10,617 nt of DNA from Thermoleophilia bacterium. GTDB taxonomy: Bacteria > Actinomycetota > Thermoleophilia > Miltoncostaeales > Miltoncostaeaceae. Below, piece by piece: positions 1 to 6,739 of this stretch. Within the stretch, counting starts at the first letter, position 1, and every line of letters starts with the position of its first letter. A program made the position numbers and the translations under genes. The notes beneath the pieces were generated by a model. The model saw only the letters and a program-made list of their open reading frames with translations. It ran no database searches and was not told where the DNA came from. Location: contig JAEMRL010000043.1 of NCBI GenBank assembly GCA_016463385.1, positions 1 through 10,617 of the forward strand, written 5' to 3'.

Positions 1-314
1 GGATGGGCGTGCTGCTGTCGGGCGTCAACCCGAAGAACCTCGTGCTGATCGCCGCCGCGGCGACCTCCATCGCGGGGAGCACCGACGACGCGGGCACCCG
101 GGCGGCAGCGATGGCGGTGTTCACGCTCATCGCGTGCGCGGGCGTGGGGCTGCCCCTCCTGGCGACGGCCGTCGCCGGCGCGCGCGCATCGCGCACGCTG
201 TCGGGCGTTCGTGAGTGGATGCTGCGCAACCACACCGTGATCACGGTGGTGATCGTGCTGCTCATCGCGGCCACGCTCGCGTCCGACGCCATCGGCGCGC
301 TCGCCGGCGGCTGA
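1..314 (+). CDS. GAP-family (Sap/SfLAP-like) integral membrane protein, C-terminal part
   Basis: The reading frame is already open at the left edge, so the N-terminal half of the gene is missing and the first in-frame ATG (base 3) need not be the start. The visible 103 residues begin with a conserved NPKN motif (about residues 9-12) that directly precedes a hydrophobic segment. This is typical of the GAP family (SfLAP, Pfam PF11139), six-helix membrane proteins related to LysE-type exporters. Mycobacterial members (Sap, GPL-addressing protein) help move glycolipids to the cell surface. Two more hydrophobic helices follow (about residues 36-57 and 77-99), separated by a basic loop, and the protein ends just after the last helix. 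Family members are usually a little over 200 residues, so roughly half is present. The substrate here cannot be inferred. The gene converges on the flavin reductase gene, with about 95 bases between the two stop codons. Confidence 0.8.
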   Translation, partial: MGVLLSGVNPKNLVLIAAAATSIAGSTDDAGTRAAAMAVFTLIACAGVGLPLLATAVAGARASRTLSGVREWMLRNHTVITVVIVLLIAATLASDAIGALAGG

Positions 315-321
315 GTGTCCC

Positions 322-335
322 GGCGGATCACCGCC
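322..335. terminator. Weak possible terminator hairpin between convergent genes
   Basis: GGCGG-ATCA-CCGCC forms a 5-bp all-GC stem with a 4-nt loop, 8 bases after the stop of the GAP-family gene and 75 bases beyond the end of the flavin reductase gene on the other strand. There is no T-tract on either side. Short GC stems also occur by chance in DNA this GC-rich, so this is only a candidate. The rest of 315-409 shows no other recognisable feature. Confidence 0.25.
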
Positions 336-409
336 CGCCTCCACGGCGCGCACCAGAAGCGCGACGACGGCGCTCGCCCCGATGATCACCATCAGGGCGA
401 GCGCGCCGG

Positions 410-961
410 TCATGCGGCGACGGTCTCCGGCCTGACCTCGGCCAGGAGCTGGTGCAGCAGCTCGCGGAGCTGCTCCCGCGGCTCGTCGTCCAGCTCTGCG
501 CCGTCCACGAGCTTCTCGTGGGCGTGCCCGAGGGCGAGATCGCCCTGGACCACCCGCGCGCCCGAGGCGCCCAGCACCTTGCGGAGCTCGGCCTGGGCCC
601 ACACGGCCCCGAAGGCGCCGGTGCTGGCCCCGATCACCGCCACCGGCAGGAAGCGGAGCGGGCTCGTGTCACGGGGCCGCGAGGCCCAGTCCAGGGCGTT
701 CTTCAGCTGCCCCGGGATCGACGAGTTGTACTCGGGCGTCGCGAAGAGCACCGCGTCCGCCTGCGCGATCGCCTCCCGCAGCCGCTGCACGGCCGCGGGG
801 GCGGGGTCGCGATCATCGTCCTCGTCGTACGGGGGGACGTCCCGCAGCCCGTCGAAGAGGCGGAACTCCACCTCGCCGGGCAGCTCGCGGGCGGCCGCGC
901 GGAGCAGCCGGGTGTTGTGGGAGTCGCCGCGCAGGCTCCCGGAGATTCCGAGGACGATCAT
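410..961 (-). CDS. NADPH-dependent FMN reductase (flavodoxin-fold NAD(P)H oxidoreductase)
   Basis: This is a 183-residue soluble flavoprotein of the NADPH-dependent FMN reductase family (PF03358), which includes ChrR, azoreductase and quinone reductase-type enzymes. The evidence is the N-terminal FMN-phosphate loop GSLRxxSxN (residues 8-16) after the first beta strand, the motif PEYNSSIPGQLKNALDW (76-92), and a Gly-rich segment GASTGAFGA (111-119) that contacts the flavin. Length is normal for the family. Such enzymes move two electrons from NAD(P)H via FMN to quinones, azo dyes, metal oxyanions or other electrophiles; the substrate here is unknown. The ATG follows the yceI stop by 4 nt, and a GGAAGG Shine-Dalgarno sequence (971-976) lies 9 nt upstream inside the end of yceI, so the two are almost certainly one transcript. 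The divergent MarR regulator suggests induction by a small electrophile or oxidant; this is an inference. Confidence 0.9.
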   Translation of the reverse strand: MIVLGISGSLRGDSHNTRLLRAAARELPGEVEFRLFDGLRDVPPYDEDDDRDPAPAAVQRLREAIAQADAVLFATPEYNSSIPGQLKNALDWASRPRDTSPLRFLPVAVIGASTGAFGAVWAQAELRKVLGASGARVVQGDLALGHAHEKLVDGAELDDEPREQLRELLHQLLAEVRPETVAA

Positions 962-965
962 GGGA

Positions 966-1514
966 CTAGGCCTTCCCGAGCTCGAGGTGGGCGGTCAGCG
1001 TCACGGCGTTGCCGACGGCGAATCCGCCGGTCGGAAGCGGCGCGTTCCAGTTGAGGCCGTACTCGGTGCGGTCGATGACGCCCTCGAGCTCGACGCCGAT
1101 CGCCTCGGTACCGGCCATGCCGACCACCGGGCCGACGAGGCTGCCGGTCAGCTGGAGCGGCTTGGTGGTGCCCTTGAGCGTCAGCTCACCCTCGACGACC
1201 AGCGTGTCGCCCTCGCGGGTGATGGAGGTCGAGACGTAGCGGACCTCGGGAAAGCGCTCGGCGTCGAAGAAGTCGGGCGACTGGATGTGGCCGGTGAGGT
1301 TCTCGTCGGGCGTGACGACGCTGTTGACGCGGCCGGCGGCCTCGAGGCGCGCCGTGCCGTCCTCGGTGGCGGTCAGAGTGGCGTCGAAATCGGCGAGGGT
1401 GCCGCGGAAGGTCGCGACGACCATGTGCTTGACCGAGAAGCCGAAGGAGGAGTGGACGGGATCGCTCGTCCAGGTGCCGACGGGTACCGCGGTCGTGAGT
1501 TCGGTGGTGCTCAT
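966..1514 (-). CDS. YceI family protein (lipocalin-like isoprenoid-binding fold)
   Basis: This 182-residue protein matches the YceI family (PF04264), beta-barrel proteins that bind polyisoprenoid or amphiphilic ligands. Typical features are GTWTSDPVHSSFGFSVKH at residues 7-24, a central region with the SPDFFDAERFPEVRY motif, GTTKPL in the middle strand, and an NWNAPLPTGGFAVG segment before the last strand. No signal peptide is present, so unlike Escherichia coli YceI it is probably cytoplasmic, as in many actinobacterial homologues. I chose the ATG at 1514, giving MSTTELT, because a GGGAG Shine-Dalgarno sequence lies 10 nt upstream. The frame stays open to an ATG at 1553, but that start would fall at the expected transcription start of the promoter at 1556-1584. 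It is the first gene of an operon with the flavin reductase. Its biological role in this pairing is not established. Confidence 0.9.
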   Translation of the reverse strand: MSTTELTTAVPVGTWTSDPVHSSFGFSVKHMVVATFRGTLADFDATLTATEDGTARLEAAGRVNSVVTPDENLTGHIQSPDFFDAERFPEVRYVSTSITREGDTLVVEGELTLKGTTKPLQLTGSLVGPVVGMAGTEAIGVELEGVIDRTEYGLNWNAPLPTGGFAVGNAVTLTAHLELGKA

Positions 1515-1555
1515 CGTTTTATCGCTCCCGGTGGGATAAGATTGACTCCGCAACC

Positions 1556-1584
1556 AAACTAGCGAGCAGACGTTGACTGGTCAA
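1556..1584 (-). promoter_or_regulatory. Probable promoter of the yceI-flavin reductase operon
   Basis: Read on the minus strand, TTGACC (1579-1584) is separated by exactly 17 nt from TAGTTT (1556-1561). This gives a near-consensus -35 and a -10 that keeps the key T1, A2 and T6 positions. Transcription would start near 1549, leaving about 35 nt of leader before the ATG at 1514. The -35 element lies inside the inverted repeat at 1573-1584, which would let the MarR protein block RNA polymerase. Confidence 0.65.
1573..1584. promoter_or_regulatory. Inverted repeat, candidate MarR operator
   Basis: TTGAC-TG-GTCAA is a perfect inverted repeat with 5-bp arms and a 2-bp centre. It covers the -35 element of the yceI promoter and the first codons of the marR gene as called here. 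MarR dimers commonly bind such short palindromes in the region between themselves and a divergent target. Autorepression plus repression of yceI would follow from the position. Half-site-like TTGACT also occurs at 1542-1547. Confidence 0.5.
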
Positions 1585-2067
1585 GTATTGAGCCCACAAG
1601 TTACTGCGGCCGTCACGGCCTGGGTCCGCCTGATGGGCGCCCACGCCGCCATGACCCGCTCGTTCAACGCCGATCTGCAGGCCTCGAGCGCCATCACGGT
1701 CACCGACTTCGAGGCCCTGCGGCGCCTGGCGTCCGCCGAGGGCGGGCGCATGCGGCGGGTCGACCTGGCGACCGCCGTCGGGCTCACCGCCTCCGGGATG
1801 ACCCGCCTGCTCGACGGCCTCGAGCGCGCGGCCCTCGTGTGCAAGGAGCACTGCTCGAGCGACGCCCGCGTGACCTACGCCGCCATCACCGACACCGGGC
1901 GCGCGCTGCTCCACACTGCCGCCGAGTCGCACCTCGAGGCGCTGGCGGCGATCTTCTCCGAGCGCTTCTCCCCCGCCGAGGTGGATCAGCTGGTCACGCT
2001 CCTCGGCCGGCTCCCGGGAGCAGAGGAGGACGCGTCGTCCTGCCCGGGGGCCGCGGCCGAGGGCTGA
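1573..2067 (+). CDS. MarR-family transcriptional regulator
   Basis: This 164-residue protein has the MarR layout. An N-terminal dimerisation helix (about 7-36) is followed by a winged helix-turn-helix: helix at 43-55, recognition region LATAVGLTASGMTRLLDGLE (65-84), and a wing with DARVTYAAITDTGR (97-110). A long C-terminal dimerisation helix spans about 111-146. An in-frame stop at 1543-1545 bounds the start. The first in-frame start codon is TTG at 1573, without a clear Shine-Dalgarno sequence. TTG at 1588 is also possible, while ATG at 1633 would cut the first helix. The wing carries C90 and C94, and the tail has C157, so a thiol switch is conceivable. Its divergent position and the palindrome point to control of the yceI-flavin reductase operon. 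The ligand is unknown. Confidence 0.88.
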   Translation: MTGQVLSPQVTAAVTAWVRLMGAHAAMTRSFNADLQASSAITVTDFEALRRLASAEGGRMRRVDLATAVGLTASGMTRLLDGLERAALVCKEHCSSDARVTYAAITDTGRALLHTAAESHLEALAAIFSERFSPAEVDQLVTLLGRLPGAEEDASSCPGAAAEG

Positions 2068-2087
2068 CGCTCCCAGGCCCGGGGCGG

Positions 2088-2118
2088 TTGACGCCGGTGG
2101 GGTGACCGGGAATAGCGT
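2088..2118 (+). promoter_or_regulatory. Possible promoter of the 728-residue secreted propeller gene
   Basis: TTGACG (2088-2093) and TAGCGT (2113-2118) are 19 nt apart. Spacing is longer than ideal but both hexamers are good. The predicted start near 2125 leaves about 25 nt of leader with the strong GGAGAGGAG ribosome binding site 7 nt before the ATG. A 5-bp inverted repeat, CCGGT-N6-ACCGG (2094-2109), fills the spacer and might be an operator. The rest of 2068-2150 shows nothing else. Confidence 0.45.
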
Positions 2119-2150
2119 CGGGGGAAAGCCTCACGGAGAGGAGTCACCCG

Positions 2151-4337
2151 ATGCCCCGTTCCCGGACCACGAGGCGGCGAGGTCGACGATTGCGGACCAT
2201 GCTGGGGGCGGCCGTCGCCGTTCCCGCCTTCACCCTGGCCGCATCCCCCGCCCTGGCCGATCCGCTGGGTACGCAGATCCAGATCTCCTCCCAGGGCCCG
2301 GTCGGGGACCTCGGCTTCGACGCACTCAACCCCGACCTGGCCTACAACCCGAACGCCGATCAGTACCTCGCCGTCTGGGAGGGCGATACGGCCACCTCCA
2401 CCGAGGACGAGATCTTCGCGCGCCTGCTCGATGGCGCCGGGAACCCTCTCGGTGGGATCTTCCGCATCTCGAGCATGGGTCCTGACGGGGCGATCGCGCA
2501 CGACGCCCTCGCGCCGGCCGTGGCCTTCAACCCCACGACCAACGAGTACCTCGTGGTGTGGCACGGCGATGACGCCCTCGACGAGCGCGAGATATACGGC
2601 CAGCGCGTCACGGCCGCCGGCGCGGAGATCGGCGCCGACGACTTCCGCATCTCCGACATGGGTCCCGACGGCGATACGGCCTTCTCGGCCCTGAGCGCCG
2701 ACATCGCCGTCAACGCCGGCACGAACGAGTACCTCGTCGTGTGGGAGGGCTCCGATGACACCGGCGCCCTCGTCTTCAACGAATGGGAGATCTACGCGCA
2801 GCGCCTCGACGCCTCCGGCGCGGAGATCGGCGCCAACGACGCCCGCATATCCGACGCGGGCGTCGACGGGAACCCCCTGCGAAGCGGGTTCGACCCGGCC
2901 GTCGCCTACAACGCCGTCGCTGGCCAGTACCTGGTGGTCTGGGAGGCCGACGAGATCAGCGACAACGAGAACGAGATCCACGGCCAGCGGCTCGGCGCAG
3001 GCGGCGGCCAGACCGGCGCCAACGACTTCCGCATCTCCGACATGGGTCCCGACGGGAACGCCGCGTTCGACGCCGTCGATCCCGCAGTCGCCTACAACTC
3101 CGCAGCCGACGAGTACCTGGTCGCCTGGGAGGGAGACGACGGCACCGCGCCGCTGGTCGACGACGAGTTCGAGATCTTCGGCCAGCGGCTCGGCGGTGCG
3201 GGGGCCGACGAGCGCGGTGTGAACGATCTCCGCATCTCCGACATGGGTCCCGACGGCAACGCCGCCTTCGACGCGGCGGAGCCGGAGGTCGCGGCGAACC
3301 CACGGGCGGGCGAGATGATGGTCACCTGGGAGGGCGACGACGACACCGCTCCGATGGTCGACGAGAAGGACGAGGTCCACGGCCAGCGCCTCGGCGCCGC
3401 CGGTGCGCAGATCGGGACGAACGACTTCCGCATCTCGGTGAGCGAGACGGCCGCCAACACGGACACCGGCGCCAACCCCTCGACCCCGGTCGCCTACAAC
3501 GCGCAGCGCAACGAGTACCTCACCGCCTGGCCGGCCGACAGCGACGTCGCGCCGCGGGTCGAAGGGGAGTCCGAGATCTCCGTGCGCCGCTCGTCGGCCG
3601 GCGCGGTGACCGCCCCGCCGCCCGCGATCTGCGCGACCGCTCCGGCTCCGCCGACGCCCTCGGCGCCCGGGACGGTGACCCTCAGCGTCGCTCAGCTCCA
3701 GATCAACCAGCGCATCTACTCCGCGGCGATCAAGCGGGCGGAGGCGATCAACGCGTGGCTCGACGCGGGTGTGGAGGCGCGCGACCTCTGCGCAGGGGGG
3801 CTGCTCGCGACCTCCTTCCACTCGGGCATCACGACCGCGCCCGGCGCCAATGGGCCGCTCGACGCGGCCGCGGCGCCCGACCCACGTCCGATCACCCCGG
3901 AGCCGCTGGCGACCAAGACAGGGGTCACCTTCACGCTCTCCACCGGGCAGCTGCGCATCAATCAGCGGATCGCCGCGCGGGGCGTCCGCGAAGCGAATGC
4001 CCTCCAGGAGCGCTTGGCGGCCGGGCTCTCGGGAGGCGACGTCGATGACGGCGCCGTGACGGGCGGGAAGATCAGCACCTCCGTCGTGATCACCGGAGCG
4101 ACGGCCGCATCAGCGCTGCCCGCCAGGACCACGACCGTCGTGAAGCCCGCGGCACCCAAGACCGGGGTCGTGTTCACCCTCAGCGCGAGCCAGCTCGCCA
4201 TCGACCAGAGAATCGGGCAGGCGGCGATCCGTCGCCTCAACGCCAGCCGCGACGCCCTGCTGACGGGCATCGCCGCCGCCGAGCTGAAGCCGGCCACCAT
4301 CACGGCGGCCGACCTGGCACCGGGGGTCGCTCCGTAG
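2151..4337 (+). CDS. Secreted protein: seven-repeat acidic beta-propeller plus three helical QLxIxQRI repeats
   Basis: I do not recognise a named gene. The 728-residue product starts at an ATG with a very strong GGAGAGGAG ribosome binding site. Residues 1-36 form an Arg-rich signal peptide ending ALA-DP, with likely cleavage after 36. Residues about 42-480 hold seven repeats of 61-67 residues, each with a VAYN-x5-EYLVVW strand, an EIxGQRL strand and an RISDMGPDG-type loop; the tryptophans are at 76, 137, 198, 264, 326, 393 and 460. Seven such units imply a closed seven-bladed propeller. It is very rich in Asp and Glu. A Pro/Ala/Thr linker (486-507) follows, then three copies of a helical module at about 509-546, 593-635 and 674-717. 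C493 and C547 are the only cysteines and could form a disulfide outside the cell. No catalytic motif, sortase signal or membrane anchor is visible. A binding or adhesion role is only a guess. Confidence 0.85.
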   Translation: MPRSRTTRRRGRRLRTMLGAAVAVPAFTLAASPALADPLGTQIQISSQGPVGDLGFDALNPDLAYNPNADQYLAVWEGDTATSTEDEIFARLLDGAGNPLGGIFRISSMGPDGAIAHDALAPAVAFNPTTNEYLVVWHGDDALDEREIYGQRVTAAGAEIGADDFRISDMGPDGDTAFSALSADIAVNAGTNEYLVVWEGSDDTGALVFNEWEIYAQRLDASGAEIGANDARISDAGVDGNPLRSGFDPAVAYNAVAGQYLVVWEADEISDNENEIHGQRLGAGGGQTGANDFRISDMGPDGNAAFDAVDPAVAYNSAADEYLVAWEGDDGTAPLVDDEFEIFGQRLGGAGADERGVNDLRISDMGPDGNAAFDAAEPEVAANPRAGEMMVTWEGDDDTAPMVDEKDEVHGQRLGAAGAQIGTNDFRISVSETAANTDTGANPSTPVAYNAQRNEYLTAWPADSDVAPRVEGESEISVRRSSAGAVTAPPPAICATAPAPPTPSAPGTVTLSVAQLQINQRIYSAAIKRAEAINAWLDAGVEARDLCAGGLLATSFHSGITTAPGANGPLDAAAAPDPRPITPEPLATKTGVTFTLSTGQLRINQRIAARGVREANALQERLAAGLSGGDVDDGAVTGGKISTSVVITGATAASALPARTTTVVKPAAPKTGVVFTLSASQLAIDQRIGQAAIRRLNASRDALLTGIAAAELKPATITAADLAPGVAP
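2274..3590 (+). repeat. Seven tandem propeller-blade repeats inside the secreted protein gene
   Basis: Units are about 183-201 bp. The best-conserved block encodes RISDMGPDG and recurs near 2643, 3027 and 3231 with almost identical DNA (CATCTCCGACATGGGTCCCG). Blades 3, 5, 6 and 7 carry about five extra residues before the EI strand compared with blades 1, 2 and 4. Blades 5 and 6 are the most alike, suggesting recent duplication or conversion. Confidence 0.85.
3675..4301 (+). repeat. Three divergent copies of a helical 'QLxIxQRI' module
   Basis: At the protein level three segments align: SVAQLQINQRIYSAAIKR, STGQLRINQRIAARGVRE and SASQLAIDQRIGQAAIRR. Each is followed by a Leu/Ala-rich helix that ends near a Gly. 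Segments start near 3675, 3927 and 4170 and are separated by Ala/Pro/Thr-rich linkers. The shared pattern is TLS-x2-QL-x-I-x-QRI-x4-(I/V)(K/R)(R/E)-x-(N/E)A. I do not recognise it as a named domain. Confidence 0.7.
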
Positions 4338-4345
4338 GACGGCAC

Positions 4346-4374
4346 GGCCCGGCGCGGGGTGTCCGCGCCGGGCC
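4346..4374. terminator. Strong GC hairpin terminator shared by convergent genes
   Basis: GGCCCGGCGCGG (4346-4357) and CCGCGCCGGGCC (4363-4374) are perfectly complementary 12-bp arms around a 5-nt loop. The hairpin lies between the stop of the propeller gene (4337) and the stop of typA (4383), 8 bases from each. It has no clear T-tract, as is common for actinobacterial terminators, and by symmetry it can serve both strands. Confidence 0.85.
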
Positions 4375-4382
4375 GGATCCGC

Positions 4383-6215
<1,833 letters not shown>

Positions 6216-6222
6216 CCGGGGG

Positions 6223-6228
6223 ATGCTA
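6223..6228 (-). promoter_or_regulatory. -10 hexamer for a leaderless typA transcript
   Basis: On the minus strand TAGCAT (6223-6228) is followed by only 7 nt (CCCCCGG) before the typA ATG, so transcription would begin at or next to the start codon. No Shine-Dalgarno sequence is present in these bases. A -35 element is not clear (GCGGTG at 17 nt spacing). Leaderless mRNAs are common in Actinobacteria. Confidence 0.55.
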
Positions 6229-6264
6229 CGCGCTTCGCGGCCGATCACCGCGTCACACCGACGA

Positions 6265-6561
6265 TCAGCCCGCCCGGCGCTGCTCCTGGCCGACCGCCAC
6301 CAGGCGGCCACCGGTCTCATCGAGGCGCCCGGTGGCGATCATGAGGCCGAGGGCGACCTGGAGCGCCTCGGGCGACACGGACGAGCGTGCGACGCCGAGC
6401 TCATCGGCCACCGCGCCGGCGAGCGAGCGGACCAGGATCCCGCCCGGCGTCACCGCCACGCAGACCGCGATCGCCGCCTCGAGGGCCGCCGTGTCGGACA
6501 CCGGACCGTCTCCCACCGCCCGGAGGCGCCGTGCCTGCGAACCGCCGCGTGCTTCGTCCAT
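6265..6561 (-). CDS. Hypothetical 98-residue protein upstream of typA
   Basis: I do not recognise this gene. The start at 6561 (MDEARGG) is chosen because GGAGG at 6570-6574 sits 8 nt upstream. An in-frame ATG at 6576 lacks such a site. The product is soluble and helical, with no signal peptide or membrane segment. After a basic N-terminus (residues 1-14), residues 24-37 form an Ala/Val-rich helix with one Cys (34). Residues 39-92 read like a small winged-helix-type unit: GGILVRSLAGAVADELGV, then SPEALQVALGLMIATGRL, then a short beta turn GGRLVAVG. That reading rests on hydrophobic patterning only. The gene precedes typA in the same direction with 49 nt between them, but typA has its own -10, so they need not share a transcript. 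A SOS-box-like palindrome overlaps its promoter, which may make it damage-inducible. Confidence 0.6.
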   Translation of the reverse strand: MDEARGGSQARRLRAVGDGPVSDTAALEAAIAVCVAVTPGGILVRSLAGAVADELGVARSSVSPEALQVALGLMIATGRLDETGGRLVAVGQEQRRAG

Positions 6562-6595
6562 CGTCAGTGCCTCCATCGGGCCTCGTGGGGCGGGG

Positions 6596-6601
6596 ATCCT
6601 A
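6596..6601 (-). promoter_or_regulatory. -10 hexamer of the 98-residue gene
   Basis: TAGGAT on the minus strand lies 34 nt upstream of the chosen ATG, giving a start near 6589 and a leader that contains the GGAGG ribosome binding site. The expected -35 position (6619-6624) falls inside the LexA-like palindrome and itself reads ATGTGT, a poor match, so the promoter may be weak or need another factor. Confidence 0.45.
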
Positions 6602-6615
6602 CCTCGCGCCCCGGA

Positions 6616-6629
6616 CGAACACATGTTCG
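6616..6629. promoter_or_regulatory. LexA/SOS-box-like palindrome
   Basis: CGAACA-CA-TGTTCG is a perfect inverted repeat with 6-bp arms. It fits the Gram-positive/actinobacterial LexA box (CGAAC-N4-GTTCG; Bacillus-type CGAACRNRYGTTYC) at all but the last base of the Bacillus consensus. It covers the -35 region of the 98-residue minus-strand gene and is 31 bp upstream of the metY -35, so repression of the former is the natural reading. LexA itself is not in the window. Confidence 0.6.
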
Positions 6630-6659
6630 CCCTGCCCGGATGGTTTCCTTCCCGGGTCT

Positions 6660-6688
6660 TTGACGCGTCCCCGCGCCGTCACTAGATT
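6660..6688 (+). promoter_or_regulatory. metY promoter
   Basis: TTGACG (6660-6665) and TAGATT (6683-6688) are separated by exactly 17 nt, a near-ideal housekeeping promoter. The start would be near 6695, giving a leader of about 45 nt that carries the AGGAG ribosome binding site (6731-6735). An inverted repeat, GATTT-TCCG-AAATC (6685-6698), overlaps the -10 and the start point and is a candidate operator. The leader is too short for a SAM-I type riboswitch. Confidence 0.7.
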
Positions 6689-6739
6689 TTCCGAAATCCC
6701 GGCAGCCTTTAGCGTGTTTGACATCCCGAGAGGAGCTCG

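Noticed and set aside
315..1562. Plus-strand open frame across the flavin reductase and yceI genes
   Set aside because: It has low-complexity composition and no domain. Both minus-strand genes are well supported.
2151..2260. Twin-arginine (Tat) signal on the first propeller protein
   Set aside because: The N-terminus is Arg-rich but lacks the ordered RR-x-F-L-K context. A general Sec signal with an ALA cleavage site explains it as well.
2640..3270. Repeated near-identical DNA blocks as a CRISPR or mobile repeat
   Set aside because: The repeats keep the reading frame, are spaced by about 190 bp and encode the propeller blade loop. They are protein repeats.
1986..3821. Long minus-strand open frame (about 611 codons) antisense to the secreted propeller gene
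   Set aside because: It is rich in Arg, Gly, Val and Asp with no recognisable domain and mirrors the codon bias of the plus-strand gene. The plus frame has a signal peptide, a ribosome binding site and seven clear repeats.
6640..6739. SAM-type riboswitch upstream of metY
   Set aside because: The promoter at 6660-6688 leaves only about 45 nt of leader, too short for SAM-I or SAM-IV, and I see no matching stems or terminator.
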